Shown: piece by piece, positions 17,236 to 26,981 of the stretch
Numbering within the stretch: the first letter of the stretch is position 1
How the letters are laid out: each line of letters starts with the position of its first letter
The notes under the pieces: generated by a model
What the model was told of the DNA's origin: nothing
What the model saw: only the letters and a program-made list of their open reading frames with translations
The model's database searches: none
Translations under genes and position numbers: made by a program
Assembly: GCF_036169555.1 (NCBI RefSeq)
Contig: NZ_CP108032.1
Coordinates: 3,410,001-3,474,000 of the forward strand
Reading direction: 5' to 3'
DNA from: Streptomyces sp. NBC_00306
GTDB taxonomy: Bacteria > Actinomycetota > Actinomycetes > Streptomycetales > Streptomycetaceae
Length of the DNA stretch: 64,000 nt

Positions 17236-19449
17236 TCAGTGAGACGCCTTGCTCTCGTTCTCGTGCTCCCCCTCGGTGTCCACGTGCGGCAGGATCCGGT
17301 CCAGCCAGCGCGGCGTCCACCAGGCCGCGCTGCCCAGGAGCGTCATCACCGCGGGCACCAGCAGCAGCCGCACCACGGTCGCGTCGATGAGCACGCTCAC
17401 CGCCAGCCCGAGGCCCATCATCTTGATCACGATGTTGTCGCTGACGATGAAGGCGGCGAAGACGCTCACCATGATCAGCGCCGCACAGGTGATCACCCGG
17501 GCCGTGATCTCCAGCGCGTGCGCGACGCTGGCCTTCGGGTCGCCCGTGCGCACCCAGGCCTCGTGGACGCGCGAGAGCAGGAAGATCTCGTAGTCCATGC
17601 TCAGACCGAAGACGATCGCGAACATCATCATCGGCACATAGCTCTCGATGGGCACCGTGCCCGACACCCCGAGCGCCGGGCCGCCCCACCCCCACTGGAA
17701 GACCGCCACGACCACGCCGTACGAGGCGGCGATGGACAGGACGTTCAGCACGGCAGCCTTGACCGCGACCAGCACTCCGCGGAAGACGATCAGGATGATG
17801 AGGAACGCGAGGGCGACCACCACGGCGATGATCACCGGCAGCCGGCTGGAGACGATGTCGAGGAAGTCGACCTGGGCGGCCGTCGTGCCGGCGACATAGC
17901 CCTTGGCGGGAGTGCCCGCGACCGCCTGGGGCAGGGCGTCGTCCACGAGGTGATTGGTCAGCTCGGTGGTTCGCTCATCCTGCGGCGCCTGCGTCGAGTA
18001 GGCCGTGCCGACGAGGACGTCGCCGTCCTGCGTCGGCTTCAGCGGAGTGATCAGCGCGGCGTTCGGGACATCCGTGAGCGCCTTCTGCGCCTGGCTCGCG
18101 AGCGCCGGCCGGTCGGCCGCGGCAACCGAGGTCTGGTCGATCACGATGGTCAGCGGCCCGTTGGAGCCCGGCCCGAAGGCGTCCGACATCAGGTCGAACG
18201 CCCGCCGGTCCGTGAACGACTTCGGATCCGCGCCGTCCCCGATGTGCCCGAGCTGGATGGAGAAGACCGGGATGGCGAGGACGGCGATGGTGATCACTCC
18301 GCCGATGAGGAACCACCAGGGCCGCCGCTCCACACGCATCGCGTACCGGTGCCAGGTGCCGTGCGCCTCCTGACCGGGTTCCGTGTCCGTCTCCGCGATG
18401 GGCTTGCGCACGTGGTACTTGTCGATCGCCCGCCCGATGAGTCCCAGCAGCGCGGGCACCAGGGTGAGCGCGCCCAGGACGGCCGAGACGACGGTGACGG
18501 CGGCGGCCACCCCGAGCAGCGCGATGAAGCTGATCCCGGAGACCGACAGACCCGTCAGGGCGATGATGACCGTGCAGCCGGAGACGAGCACCGCTCGTCC
18601 ACTGGTCGCGACCGCCCTGCCGGCCGAGTCGACCGGATCGGCGCCGTCCATGAGGTTCTGCCGGTGCCGCGTGATCAGGAAGAGCGCGTAGTCGATCCCG
18701 ACACCGATACCGATCATGGTGGCGAGCGTCGGCGAGACCGTGGCGAAGGTGAACGCGGCGGCGAGCAGTCCCAGCCCCGCGAGCCCGAAGATCACGCTGA
18801 CCAGGGCCGTGACCAGCGGCAGTACGGCGGCGAGCACGCTGCCGAACCCGATCAGCAGCACCACGATCGCGACCCCGAAGCCGATGAGCTCACTGGTGTG
18901 GTCGTTGGCCTCCGGCCGTGCCAGCTCGCCGAGCTGCCCGCCGTACTCCACCTCCACCCCGGCGGCCCGCAGCGGCTCCACGGCCTCGTCGACACCGTCG
19001 AGGTACGACTCCTGCAGCGTGGAGGGCTGCACGGCGAAGCGGACGGTGATGTAGGCGGTCTCACCGTCGGTGGACAGCGGGCCGACGTTCGGCCCGGGCG
19101 GCGGGGGCGGGGGCGTGCTGCCCGGCGGCGGCAACGGGTTCTGGGCGGAGAGCACGTCCGGCAGCTTCTGCAGATTGCCGATCACCGTGGACATCTGCGA
19201 GCTGTAGGCGGTGAGCGGCTTCGCGGTATCGTGCAGCACGATCTGACTGCTGTACCCGCCGGCCGCGGGGTCGTGCGCCTTCAGTACGTCCAGCCCCTCC
19301 GTCGACTGGACACCCGGCAGCGCGAAGTTGTCGGAGTAGTCCCCGCCGTAGGCGTGGTTGAGCACCTGAAGCCCCGCCAGGCCGACCAGCCAGATCACGA
19401 TCACCCAGATACAGCGCCGAGCACACCATTCACCGAGCCGACGCAGCAT
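17236..19449 (-). CDS. MMPL/RND-family membrane transporter
   Basis: Second MMPL-type exporter in the window, 737 residues. The layout is N-terminal helix, external domain with a Pro-rich loop ([17 protein letters not shown] near residue 105), helix bundle, second external domain, second bundle and a charged tail. Two copies of the proton-relay motif are seen ([17 protein letters not shown] and [18 protein letters not shown]). The ATG is preceded by GGGAGAAGCC. No regulator gene is adjacent, unlike the first MMPL gene. Substrate unknown; such proteins often export lipids or polyketides. Confidence 0.88.
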   Translation of the reverse strand: MLRRLGEWCARRCIWVIVIWLVGLAGLQVLNHAYGGDYSDNFALPGVQSTEGLDVLKAHDPAAGGYSSQIVLHDTAKPLTAYSSQMSTVIGNLQKLPDVLSAQNPLPPPGSTPPPPPPGPNVGPLSTDGETAYITVRFAVQPSTLQESYLDGVDEAVEPLRAAGVEVEYGGQLGELARPEANDHTSELIGFGVAIVVLLIGFGSVLAAVLPLVTALVSVIFGLAGLGLLAAAFTFATVSPTLATMIGIGVGIDYALFLITRHRQNLMDGADPVDSAGRAVATSGRAVLVSGCTVIIALTGLSVSGISFIALLGVAAAVTVVSAVLGALTLVPALLGLIGRAIDKYHVRKPIAETDTEPGQEAHGTWHRYAMRVERRPWWFLIGGVITIAVLAIPVFSIQLGHIGDGADPKSFTDRRAFDLMSDAFGPGSNGPLTIVIDQTSVAAADRPALASQAQKALTDVPNAALITPLKPTQDGDVLVGTAYSTQAPQDERTTELTNHLVDDALPQAVAGTPAKGYVAGTTAAQVDFLDIVSSRLPVIIAVVVALAFLIILIVFRGVLVAVKAAVLNVLSIAASYGVVVAVFQWGWGGPALGVSGTVPIESYVPMMMFAIVFGLSMDYEIFLLSRVHEAWVRTGDPKASVAHALEITARVITCAALIMVSVFAAFIVSDNIVIKMMGLGLAVSVLIDATVVRLLLVPAVMTLLGSAAWWTPRWLDRILPHVDTEGEHENESKASH

Positions 19450-19685
19450 GGCTTCTCCCGACCGAGCGAGACCAAAGGGACATCAGGCATTAAATAGCCG
19501 ATTCCGCCGAGAGTGTGGGCGCAACGGCGTGGCCCCGCCGGATCGTGACCACCGGACGCGGGCGGCTCGGCGGGCCGCGCGACCGGCCGATTCACGAGCA
19601 ATGGACAGAATTGTGCATTTTGTGCGAAGAACGTGGAACCCGATGAGTGAAGCGGTCCCCTGGCTGCTCATGAGCGGAGAGTGCC

Positions 19686-20255
19686 ATGGATACGGTGTGG
19701 TTGATCGTCATCATCGTGGTTGCTGTGATCGTCGTCGCGCTGCTCGCCATGACCGCGCAGCAGACCACGCGGCGCCGACGCCTCCAGGAGCGTTTCGGCC
19801 CCGAGTACGACCGCGCGGTGCAGCACGGCGAGAGCCGTCGAGAGGCCGAGCGCGACCTCGCCGCACGGGAACAGCGGCATGAGGATCTGCAGATCAGAGC
19901 GCTGCCGCCGGCGACCCGGGACCGGTACGCGCGGGACTGGAACGCGGTGCAGGAACGGTTCGTGGACAGTCCCGACCAGGCGGTGGGCGAGGCGGACCGG
20001 CTGGTGATCCTGCTGATGGGCGAACGCGGATACCCGACCGAGGGCTACGAGCAGCAGACGCGCGACCTGTCGGTCGATCACGCCCGGACGCTGGAGCACT
20101 ACCGGACCGCCCATGAGATCAACAGCCGGGTCGGCGTCGGGAACACCTCCACCGAAGAGCTACGGAGCGCCATGGTCCACTACCGCGCGTTGTTCGACGA
20201 GCTGTTGAGGGACGAGACCGACAGCTCACCCGACACCGGCCGACGACAGCCGTGA
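19686..20255 (+). CDS. Membrane-anchored protein, first of a paralogous pair
   Basis: A 189-residue protein of unknown function. Residues 4-24 form one strongly hydrophobic helix (VWLIVIIVVAVIVVALLAM), leaving a charged cytoplasmic domain rich in Arg and Glu. The last 100 residues contain the pattern RDWNAVQERFVDSPDQAVGE, then ADRLVILLM, then EELRSAMVHYRALFDELL, which recurs in the next gene. The two genes are 15 bp apart and co-oriented, so they form an operon. The spacing of conserved Trp, Phe and Asp residues suggests a helical bundle. No catalytic motif is seen. Confidence 0.75.
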   Translation: MDTVWLIVIIVVAVIVVALLAMTAQQTTRRRRLQERFGPEYDRAVQHGESRREAERDLAAREQRHEDLQIRALPPATRDRYARDWNAVQERFVDSPDQAVGEADRLVILLMGERGYPTEGYEQQTRDLSVDHARTLEHYRTAHEINSRVGVGNTSTEELRSAMVHYRALFDELLRDETDSSPDTGRRQP

Positions 20256-20270
20256 GCAAGGGAGAGTGAC

Positions 20271-20843
20271 ATGCAGCGAGAAGGCGGACTCGGGCGAGAG
20301 AACCCCGGTCGTTTCGCACCGGGCGAGGAGAAGCTGTCCACCGAGGACATCGCCAGGACGGACACGGAAGCGGCGGAGCCGCCCCGGCTCGCGGCGCCCT
20401 CCGCACCAATGAGTCCCCCGGCGAAGCCGGCGATGCCGGACCGGCGCAAGGAGATGACCGACGCCCCGCCCGCGGAACCCGGCGAGCGCACCGCCCCGGC
20501 CACGGATGACATGGGGCCGTCGGCGACCGAGAAGACCTCGCGGAAGACGGACACCCCGAGCCACGACGAAGAGGCCGTGCCGCTTCTGGACTCCGGCACG
20601 GAAGGCGACATGCGCTCCCGCTGGAGCGACATCCAGCAGGGCTTCGTGGACGACCCGCAAGCGGCCGTACGATCCGCGGACGCTCTGGTCGCCGAGGTCA
20701 TGCAACTGCTCGCCACCACCTTCGCCGAGCACAAGGACGGCCTGGAGAAGCAGTGGCATCAGGGCAACGAGGTCGCCACCGAGGACCTGCGGATCGCGCT
20801 GCGCCAGTACCGGTCCTTCTTCGACCGGCTGCTGACGACCTGA
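20271..20843 (+). CDS. Soluble paralogue with disordered N-terminus, second of the pair
   Basis: A 190-residue protein sharing its C-terminal half with the preceding gene: RWSDIQQGFVDDPQAAVRSAD, then ALVAEVMQLLA, then EDLRIALRQYRSFFDRLL. The N-terminal 110 residues are low-complexity, rich in Pro, Ala, Glu and Thr, and lack the membrane helix of its partner. GGGAGAG lies just before the ATG. One copy anchored and one soluble suggests the shared module may mediate pairing between them (inference). The transcript ends in a 16 bp perfect hairpin. Confidence 0.75.
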   Translation: MQREGGLGRENPGRFAPGEEKLSTEDIARTDTEAAEPPRLAAPSAPMSPPAKPAMPDRRKEMTDAPPAEPGERTAPATDDMGPSATEKTSRKTDTPSHDEEAVPLLDSGTEGDMRSRWSDIQQGFVDDPQAAVRSADALVAEVMQLLATTFAEHKDGLEKQWHQGNEVATEDLRIALRQYRSFFDRLLTT

Positions 20844-20931
20844 TCCGGCTCGTCTGCGGACCGGGGGTCCATCGCGCCCTGGGCGGACATCAGTTGGGGC
20901 CGGCGGGACGGTTCGCGGCCGGACAACAAGA

Positions 20932-20967
20932 GAGAGCCTCTGTCGGATCACTCCGACAGAGGCTCTC
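20932..20967. terminator. Strong bidirectional terminator
   Basis: GAGAGCCTCTGTCGGA pairs perfectly with its complement over 16 bp around a TCAC loop. It lies between the + strand pair and the minus-strand tRNA-Ala. Confidence 0.88.
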
Positions 20968-20975
20968 AGCTGCGG

Positions 20976-21049
20976 TGGACCTGTGGGGATTTGAACCCCA
21001 GACCCCCTCGATGCGAACGAGGTGCGCTACCAGACTGCGCCACAGGCCC
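20976..21049 (-). tRNA. tRNA-Ala (anticodon CGC)
   Basis: The minus strand folds as a full cloverleaf: acceptor GGGCCTG/CAGGTCC, D stem GCGC/GCGC, anticodon stem CCTCG/CGAGG with loop TTCGCAT (anticodon CGC), and T stem TGGGG/CCCCA with loop TTCAAAT. G3:U70 in the acceptor stem is the alanine identity pair, agreeing with the anticodon. The 3' CCA is not encoded. TAGAGT at 21064-21069 on the same strand is a plausible -10. Confidence 0.95.
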
Positions 21050-21119
21050 TTGCAACGAGTGAAACTCTAGCATCCCCATCGGGGTGCTTGGAAATCCGTT
21101 CCTTCGCTGGTCACGAGGG

Positions 21120-22220
21120 TCACTCGTTGGCGGCGCGGGGCCGGTCCTGGTCCGCGTACTGGTCGAACAGCGGGGTGCGGCCGCGGTCGCGCGAGGAGCG
21201 GCGGGGCTGCGGTGCGCGGCGGCTCGGGGCCGGTTCCGCCTCCTCGGCCTGGTCGGCCGCGGGCTCCGCTGTCGAGGAGCGGGCGGAGCTCCAGGTCTCC
21301 GGGTCGCTCATGTCCACACCGCTCGTCGCCCGCGGGGCGACGGGTGCCGTGACATACGTCGGCAGGGGCACCGGGACCGGGTCCCAGCTGTCACCCGTCG
21401 CCGGGCCGCGGTCGCGCTGCTGGTCCACCCACTCCGCGTGGTCGGTCTGCTCGACCAGCGCCCGGCGGCCCGCCTCCTGCGGCGAGAGCCTGGCGGCGTC
21501 GGGCTCCGGGCGGGCTTCGGGCTCCTCGTCCGGCTCGGCGGAGGAGGCGGCCGCGGCCTGGTGCCGGCGGGGCCGGTTCTCCCGAAGCCGCTGCGCGGCG
21601 ATCTCCGCACGGCGCCGGTCCATGACCACCACGAAGCGCCGTCGCTCCTGCGCGCGCAGATGCATGATGTACGCGCTGAGAAGGACGGCGGGAACACCGG
21701 GCGCCCAGAGGAAGCCGAGTCCGCCGACCGCCGCCACCACCGCGCCCACCGTGAAGGCCAGGAACAGCATCACGGTGGTGCGTCTGCGACGGGCGAGCAC
21801 CTTGCTCCGCCGTGCGCGCTCGGCGGCCGGGCCGCTCTGGCGCGGACGGCGGGAACGGGGGGCGGGGACCGGGATCCGGGCTTCGGTGCGGGGCGCGGCG
21901 AAGGCCCGGACGTCCACGGAACTCATCGGGTCCGTGGCGACATCCGGGTCCGCGTCGGGTTCGTTGCGCCCTTCGCCCGGCCGCCTTGCCTCGTCGGCGT
22001 CGCCGTGTGACGGCTCCGCCGATTCGGCGGTGCGTTCCCGCAGCTCCCTGGCGTACCGGCGCTCCATCGCCCCGCGTCCGGACAGCAGCCGGATGGCGGT
22101 GGAGAAGCGTTCCGTCGGACGGGCTTCGTTCAGCTCGTCCTGCCTGCGGAGCCACATCGGCACCAAGTAGGCGGCCCAGGCCCCGACGATGACTGCGTAG
22201 ATGAGGCCGCTGCTGCTCAC
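21120..22220 (-). CDS. sepX: SepX/GlpR-like septal membrane protein
   Basis: A 366-residue membrane protein matching the SepX (Streptomyces) / GlpR (Corynebacterium) type by layout and context. One helix begins at the N-terminus (GLIYAVIVGAWAAYLVPMWL), and two closely spaced helices lie near residues 148-188 (VMLFLAFTVGAVVAAVGGLGFLW, then VPAVLLSAYIMHL). The rest is cytoplasmic, charged and probably disordered. In Corynebacterium GlpR binds the gephyrin-like Glp to coordinate division; in Streptomyces SepX is needed for normal septation. Here a Glp/MoeA gene lies 1.9 kb away on the same strand, as in that system. The GTG start lacks a strong ribosome-binding site. Confidence 0.75.
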   Translation of the reverse strand: MSSSGLIYAVIVGAWAAYLVPMWLRRQDELNEARPTERFSTAIRLLSGRGAMERRYARELRERTAESAEPSHGDADEARRPGEGRNEPDADPDVATDPMSSVDVRAFAAPRTEARIPVPAPRSRRPRQSGPAAERARRSKVLARRRRTTVMLFLAFTVGAVVAAVGGLGFLWAPGVPAVLLSAYIMHLRAQERRRFVVVMDRRRAEIAAQRLRENRPRRHQAAAASSAEPDEEPEARPEPDAARLSPQEAGRRALVEQTDHAEWVDQQRDRGPATGDSWDPVPVPLPTYVTAPVAPRATSGVDMSDPETWSSARSSTAEPAADQAEEAEPAPSRRAPQPRRSSRDRGRTPLFDQYADQDRPRAANE

Positions 22221-22356
22221 GCATCACACCGTAGAGGGATTCGCGCAAGGGCATCCGCCAATTGGCCCGGTGTGTCGCACGATCCGGCTGATATCACTGA
22301 CTTTTTTTGCGATTGTTCAGATCAACGCATGGTCGGTGCCGATCAATTTCGAACGT

Positions 22357-22986
22357 TTATTTTATTTCTCGAGGTGTTCCCGGTCGCGCCCGGTGCCAGC
22401 GACGGAGCAGTCCGTCGGGGACCTCCTCGGCCGTGAGCGCGAAGACCAGGTGGTCCCGCCACGCACCGTCGATGTGCAGATACCGGGGGCGCAGACCCTC
22501 TTCCCGGAAACCGAGTTTCTCCACGACGCGGCGGCTCGGCACGTTCTCCGGCCGAATGCAGACTTCCATCCGGTGCAGTCCGACCGAGCGGAAGCAGTGA
22601 TCCACGGCGAGCGCCACCGCGGTCGGCATCACCCCGCGGCCGGCCACCTCGCGGTCGACCCAGTACCCGACATGGCCCGAGCACATCGAACCCCAGGTGA
22701 TGCCGGCGACCGTCAACTGGCCGACCAGCCTGCCCTGGTACTCGATGACGAACGGCAGCATCCGGCCCGCGTTGGCCTCCGCCCGCAGATGCCGGACCAT
22801 CTGCCGGTACGTGGGGCGCTGCGTGAGCGGTGCGCCGGGCCCGGGCGGCGGGATCGTCGCCTCCCAGGGCCGCAGCCAGTCACGGTTGCGCCGGTTGACC
22901 TCGCGCCAGCTCCGCTGGTCGCGCAGCTTTATCGGGCGGAGGACGATGTCGCCGTCCGCCAGGATGACCGGCCAGGGCGCGTTCAG
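22357..22986 (-). CDS. RimJ/RimL-like GNAT acetyltransferase with probable CTG start
   Basis: Acetyltransferase of the ribosomal-protein-alanine type, 209 residues if started at CTG. The reading frame is open and clearly protein-like well upstream of the first ATG (22800): [19 protein letters not shown], then [20 protein letters not shown]. No ATG, GTG or TTG occurs in this stretch. A CTG at 22984-22986 overlaps the mogA stop (CTGA) and has GGGGAG 6 bases before it, so it is the best start. The acetyl-CoA loop region ([16 protein letters not shown]) and the late [19 protein letters not shown] are family features. It is the last gene of the galU-moeA-moaC-mogA run. Confidence 0.85.
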   Translation of the reverse strand: MNAPWPVILADGDIVLRPIKLRDQRSWREVNRRNRDWLRPWEATIPPPGPGAPLTQRPTYRQMVRHLRAEANAGRMLPFVIEYQGRLVGQLTVAGITWGSMCSGHVGYWVDREVAGRGVMPTAVALAVDHCFRSVGLHRMEVCIRPENVPSRRVVEKLGFREEGLRPRYLHIDGAWRDHLVFALTAEEVPDGLLRRWHRARPGTPREIK

Positions 22987-23537
22987 GTCGGACTCCCCGG
23001 ACTCGGATGGTCCCCGCCGCGGAGCTGGTCGACGGCGTGCGGCAGCAGCGGTTCCAGCACCGCCATCCCGTCACGCACCCCGCCGGTCGAGCCGGGCAGA
23101 TTGACGATCAGGGTGCGGCCGGCGACACCGGCGAGGCCGCGGGACAGCACGGCCGTCGGCACCTTCTCGCGCCCGTACGCGCGGATCGCCTCCGGGATGC
23201 CGGGGACCTCGTGATCGATGACGGACCGGGTGACGTCGGGGGTGCGGTCGGTCGGCGAGATGCCGGTGCCGCCGGTGGTGAGGATGACGTCGTAGCCGGC
23301 GGCGACACCCTCGCGCAGGGCCCGCTCGACCGGCTCGCCGTCCGGGACCACGCGCGGGCCGTCGACCCGGAAGCCGAGCGCGGTCAGCCCCTCGACGAGC
23401 ACGGGGCCGCCCCTGTCCTCGTAGATCCCGGCGGAGGCGCGGTTGGAGGCGGTGATCACCAGGGCTCGGCGGACCGCGTCGGGGCCGGGGCCGTGACTGT
23501 GGCTGCGCACCTCTCCGGCGCGTACCGCCCGGATCAC
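22983..23537 (-). CDS. mogA: MogA/MoaB-type molybdopterin adenylyltransferase
   Basis: Adenylates molybdopterin during molybdenum-cofactor synthesis. The 184-residue protein contains the MPT-binding loop [15 protein letters not shown] (residues about 93-107) and the phosphate-binding [12 protein letters not shown] near residue 147, both typical of MogA/MoaB. The ATG overlaps the moaC stop by 4 bases (ATGA), and its own stop overlaps the CTG of the next gene, so translation is coupled on both sides. The short N-terminal extension ([18 protein letters not shown]) is unusual, and an internal GTG start is possible. Confidence 0.9.
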   Translation of the reverse strand: MIRAVRAGEVRSHSHGPGPDAVRRALVITASNRASAGIYEDRGGPVLVEGLTALGFRVDGPRVVPDGEPVERALREGVAAGYDVILTTGGTGISPTDRTPDVTRSVIDHEVPGIPEAIRAYGREKVPTAVLSRGLAGVAGRTLIVNLPGSTGGVRDGMAVLEPLLPHAVDQLRGGDHPSPGSPT

Positions 23538-24013
23538 TGCCGGCTCCAGTCGCCGGACTTGCCGCCGGTCTTCTCCTCCACCCGGACGTCCGTGATCACG
23601 GCTGCCTTGTCCACGGCCTTGACCATGTCGACGACCGTGAGAGCGGCGACCGAGACGGCGGTCAGCGCCTCCATCTCGACGCCCGTGCGGTCGGTGGTCC
23701 TGACCGTCGCGAGGATCTCGACGGCGTCGTCGGCGACGGCCAGGTCGAGCGTGACGCCGGAGAGGGCGAGCGGGTGGCAGAGCGGAATCAGATCGGGGGT
23801 GCGCTTGGCGCCCATGATCCCGGCGATACGGGCCGTCGCCAGCGCGTCCCCCTTGGGGACGCCCTCACCCCGGAGCAGTTCCACGACGCGTGGGGAGACC
23901 AGGACCCGGCCGCTGGCCCGGGCGGTGCGTGCGGTGACGTCCTTCTCGGAGACGTCGACCATACGGGCCGCCCCCGCCTCGTCGATGTGCGTCAGCCTGC
24001 CTTGGGTACTCAT
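23534..24013 (-). CDS. moaC: Cyclic pyranopterin monophosphate synthase MoaC
   Basis: Makes cyclic pyranopterin monophosphate, the first molybdopterin intermediate, together with MoaA (not in this window). The 159-residue protein has the signatures [19 protein letters not shown] at the start, [19 protein letters not shown] in the middle and [21 protein letters not shown](V)KA near the end, including catalytic Lys and Asp positions. Length is standard. It lies 71 bp after moeA and overlaps mogA by 4 bases. Confidence 0.95.
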   Translation of the reverse strand: MSTQGRLTHIDEAGAARMVDVSEKDVTARTARASGRVLVSPRVVELLRGEGVPKGDALATARIAGIMGAKRTPDLIPLCHPLALSGVTLDLAVADDAVEILATVRTTDRTGVEMEALTAVSVAALTVVDMVKAVDKAAVITDVRVEEKTGGKSGDWSRQ

Positions 24014-24084
24014 GTCGGTGCGCTGCTCCCGTCCGGGCCCTCGGGGCCTGTGTGGGCAGACACGGTACCGCCACGGTAAGCAGG

Positions 24085-25386
24085 TCAGCCGAGGAGGACC
24101 ACCTCGACATCCGCGCCGGGCTGGACCGAGGTGTCCTGCTCCGGGACCACGATCAGGCAGTCGGCGTGCGCGAGGGCGGCGATCAGATGGGAACCGGAAC
24201 CGCCCACGGGAGTGACGGCGCCCGAGCCGGAGTCGTACGCACCCCGCAGGAACTGGCGCTTGCCGGACGGTGAGGTGAGTGCTTTGTCGGCCTTCAGGGT
24301 CGCGCGCGCCGTCGGCCGCCGGACGTCCGCCAGGCCCATCAGGCTACGGATCGCCGGGCGGACGAACAGCTCGAACGAGACGTACGAGGAGACCGGGTTG
24401 CCCGGCAGCGCGAGCAGCGGGGTGTGCTCGGGGCCGATCGTGCCGAAGCCCTGCGGCTTCCCGGGCTGCATGGCGAGCTTGCGGAAGTCGATGCCACTGC
24501 CCGGGACGTCCTCGTCGCCGACCGAGGACAGGGCCTCCTTGACCACGTCGTACGCGCCGACGCTGACGCCGCCCGTCGTGACCAGCAGGTCCGCGCGGAT
24601 CAGCTGGTCCTCGATGGTCGCGCGCAGGGTCTCGGCGTCGTCCGTGACCGCGCCGACCCGGTAGGAGATGGCGCCCGCGTCCCGCGCGGCCGCGGCGAGC
24701 GCGAAGCTGTTGGAGTCGTAGATCTGGCCCTCGCCCAACTCCTCGCCGGGCTGGACCAGTTCGCTGCCGGTGGAGAGCACGACGACGCGCGCACGGGGCC
24801 GGACCCGCACGGTGCCGCGGCCGATCGCGGCGAGCAGGCCGATCTGCGGCGGGCCGAGCACCGTGCCCGCCGCGAGGGCGAGGTCGCCGGCCTTGACGTC
24901 GCTGCCGCGGGAGCGGACATGGGCGCCGGCCTCGGCGGACCGGTGGACCCGGACCTCACCGCTCGCGCCCTCGGGGGACTCGCCCGCCGGGCGCATCGTG
25001 GTGGCCGCTCCCCCGCCGGTGCCGCCGTCGGTCCACTCGACCGGGACGACGGCCTCCGCGCCCGGAGGCAGCGGGGCGCCCGTCATGATCCGCGCGGCCT
25101 GGCCGGGGCCGACCGTCGGCAGCCCGCCGCTGCCGGCCGCCACATCGCCGATCACGGTGAGGACGGCGGGGAACTCCTCGGTGGCGCCCCGCACATCGGC
25201 CGTCCGGACGGCGTACCCGTCCATGGAGCTGTTGTCGAACGGCGGCAGGGCGACCGGGACCGTGACGTCCTCGACGAGGACACAGCCCTGGGCGTCCGGC
25301 AGTTGCAGCTCGATCGGGTCGAGCGGGCGGATCGCTGCGAGGATGTCCTCGAGGTGGTCGTCCACCGACCAGGTCGTGCTGCTCAC
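24085..25386 (-). CDS. moeA: MoeA/gephyrin-type protein, candidate Glp
   Basis: A 433-residue protein of the MoeA/gephyrin family, inserting molybdenum into molybdopterin or, in the Glp branch, acting in cell division. It has the N-terminal [13 protein letters not shown], the MogA-like MPT domain with [11 protein letters not shown], and the [10 protein letters not shown] loop before the C-terminal beta domain. A Gly/Thr-rich insertion ([25 protein letters not shown]) interrupts the second domain. The GTG starts 4 bases after the galU stop. In Corynebacterium Glp is encoded near its receptor GlpR and binds Wag31; a SepX/GlpR homologue lies in the same cluster here. Whether it retains MoeA activity cannot be told. 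Confidence 0.88.
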   Translation of the reverse strand: MSSTTWSVDDHLEDILAAIRPLDPIELQLPDAQGCVLVEDVTVPVALPPFDNSSMDGYAVRTADVRGATEEFPAVLTVIGDVAAGSGGLPTVGPGQAARIMTGAPLPPGAEAVVPVEWTDGGTGGGAATTMRPAGESPEGASGEVRVHRSAEAGAHVRSRGSDVKAGDLALAAGTVLGPPQIGLLAAIGRGTVRVRPRARVVVLSTGSELVQPGEELGEGQIYDSNSFALAAAARDAGAISYRVGAVTDDAETLRATIEDQLIRADLLVTTGGVSVGAYDVVKEALSSVGDEDVPGSGIDFRKLAMQPGKPQGFGTIGPEHTPLLALPGNPVSSYVSFELFVRPAIRSLMGLADVRRPTARATLKADKALTSPSGKRQFLRGAYDSGSGAVTPVGGSGSHLIAALAHADCLIVVPEQDTSVQPGADVEVVLLG

Positions 25387-25390
25387 CGTG

Positions 25391-26293
25391 TTACATCTCC
25401 TCGGTCACAAAACTGCGGAGCCAGGTCCGGAACTCGGGTCCCAGGTCATCACGTTCGCACGCCAGTCTGACAATGGCCCGCAGATAGTCGCCTCGATCGC
25501 CGGTGTCGTAACGGCGGCCCTGGAAAACGACGCCGTGCACGGGGCCGCCGATCGTCTCGTCCTCGGCGAGCTTCTCCAGGGCGTCGGTCAGCTGGATCTC
25601 GTTGGAGCGGCCGGGCGCGGTCTCCCGCAGTATGTCGAAGACGGCCGGGTCCAGGACGTACCGGCCGATGATGGCGAGGTTCGACGGGGCCTCGGACGCC
25701 TCCGGCTTCTCGACCAGCTGGGTCACCTTGACCACGTCGCTCTCGCCGGTGGCCACGACGGCAGCACAGCCGTACATGTGGATCTGGGCGGGGTCGACCT
25801 CCATGAGGGCGATGACGCTGCCGCCCTCCCGCTCCTGGATCTCGACCATGCGGGCGAGCAGCGGGTCGCGCGGGTCGATGAGGTCGTCGCCGAGGAGGAC
25901 GGCGAAGGGCTGGTCGCCGACGTGCGGTGCCGCGCACAGGACGGCGTGACCGAGGCCGCGCGGATCGCCCTGGCGCACATAGTGCATGGTGGCCAGGTCG
26001 CTGGACTCCTGGACCTTCTTCAGCCGGCTCTCGTCGCCCTTGCGGGTGAGCGCCTGCTCCAGCTCGTAGTTCCGGTCGAAGTGGTCCTCCAGCGGCCGCT
26101 TGTTCCGGCCCGTGATCATCAGCACGTCGGAGAGACCGGCGGAGACCGCCTCCTCGACGACGTACTGGATCGCGGGCTTGTCGACGACAGGCAGCATCTC
26201 CTTGGGAGTGGCCTTCGTGGCGGGCAGGAACCGCGTGCCGAGACCGGCGGCCGGGATGACAGCCTTGCTGATCCTGGGCTTCGGAGGAGTCAT
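25391..26293 (-). CDS. galU: UTP-glucose-1-phosphate uridylyltransferase
   Basis: Makes UDP-glucose for cell-wall and glycan synthesis. The 300-residue length is standard. The nucleotide-binding signature AVIPAAGLGTRFLPATKATPKEM begins at residue 11; VVDKPAIQYVVEEA, the sugar-binding LGHAVLCA and the LVEKP motif follow in order. The ATG (MTPPKPRISK) was preferred over a GTG three codons upstream; neither has a clear Shine-Dalgarno sequence. It heads the moeA-moaC-mogA run with only 4 bases before moeA. It is divergent from the cyclo-ligase gene across 94 bp that include TAACCGG-N24-CCGGTTA (26305-26342), a possible operator. Confidence 0.94.
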   Translation of the reverse strand: MTPPKPRISKAVIPAAGLGTRFLPATKATPKEMLPVVDKPAIQYVVEEAVSAGLSDVLMITGRNKRPLEDHFDRNYELEQALTRKGDESRLKKVQESSDLATMHYVRQGDPRGLGHAVLCAAPHVGDQPFAVLLGDDLIDPRDPLLARMVEIQEREGGSVIALMEVDPAQIHMYGCAAVVATGESDVVKVTQLVEKPEASEAPSNLAIIGRYVLDPAVFDILRETAPGRSNEIQLTDALEKLAEDETIGGPVHGVVFQGRRYDTGDRGDYLRAIVRLACERDDLGPEFRTWLRSFVTEEM

Positions 26294-26387
26294 GCGCTGC
26301 ACAATAACCGGTGAGTATGGGCTGAAGATGAGCCTCCGGTTAACTTCCTTCTCATAAAGACGTATACGAGAGGTTTGTGAAGTCACC

Positions 26388-26981
26388 ATGTGCAGTGACT
26401 TGTCCGGAAAGAGTGCGGTTCGCCGTGAACTCCTGGACGCACGCGGCCTCCTGTCCCCCGAGGACGTCCGCGCCGCCGCCGCGGTCCTCGCGCGACAGGC
26501 GCTCGCCCTGCCCGAACTGGCCGAGGCGGCCACGGTCGCCGCGTACGTCTCGGTCGGCCGCGAACCGGGCACCCGCGCGCTGCTCGACGCGCTGCGCGCC
26601 CGCGGCGTACGCGTGCTGCTGCCCGTCCTGCTGCCGGACAACGACCTGGACTGGGCCGTGTACGAGGGCGCCGAGCAACTGGTGCGCGCGGGGCGCGGGC
26701 TGCTGGAGCCGGACGGGGCGCGGCTCGGGCCGGATGCTGTGCTGGAGGCCGATGCCGTGCTCCTTCCCGGGCTCGCCGTGGACGGACAGGGGATGCGGCT
26801 CGGCCGCGGGGGCGGCTCCTACGACCGGGTGCTCGCCCGGCTCGCGGCGGCCGGCGCCGATCCCGCGCTGGTGGTGCTGCTGTACGCGGACGAGGTGGTC
26901 GCGCACGTTCCGCGGGAACCGCACGACCACCCCGTCCATGCCGTCGTCACACCCGATGCCGTCAGGCGTTTCGGGGAATGA
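26388..26981 (+). CDS. 5-formyltetrahydrofolate cyclo-ligase
   Basis: Converts 5-formyl-THF to 5,10-methenyl-THF using ATP, returning a folate storage form to the one-carbon pool. The 197-residue protein carries the family signature GMRLGRGGGSYDRVLA near residue 145, with LLPGLAVD just before it and a C-terminal HDHPVHAVVTPD. The ATG start has only a weak upstream purine run. Its 3' end overlaps the convergent penicillin-acylase gene by 20 bases, so there is no room for a terminator between them. Confidence 0.92.
   Translation: MCSDLSGKSAVRRELLDARGLLSPEDVRAAAAVLARQALALPELAEAATVAAYVSVGREPGTRALLDALRARGVRVLLPVLLPDNDLDWAVYEGAEQLVRAGRGLLEPDGARLGPDAVLEADAVLLPGLAVDGQGMRLGRGGGSYDRVLARLAAAGADPALVVLLYADEVVAHVPREPHDHPVHAVVTPDAVRRFGE

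Noticed and set aside
22221..22356. AT-rich stretch with T7 run as a promoter or terminator
   Set aside because: No stem precedes the T run and no clear -35/-10 pair fits sepX, so no call was made.
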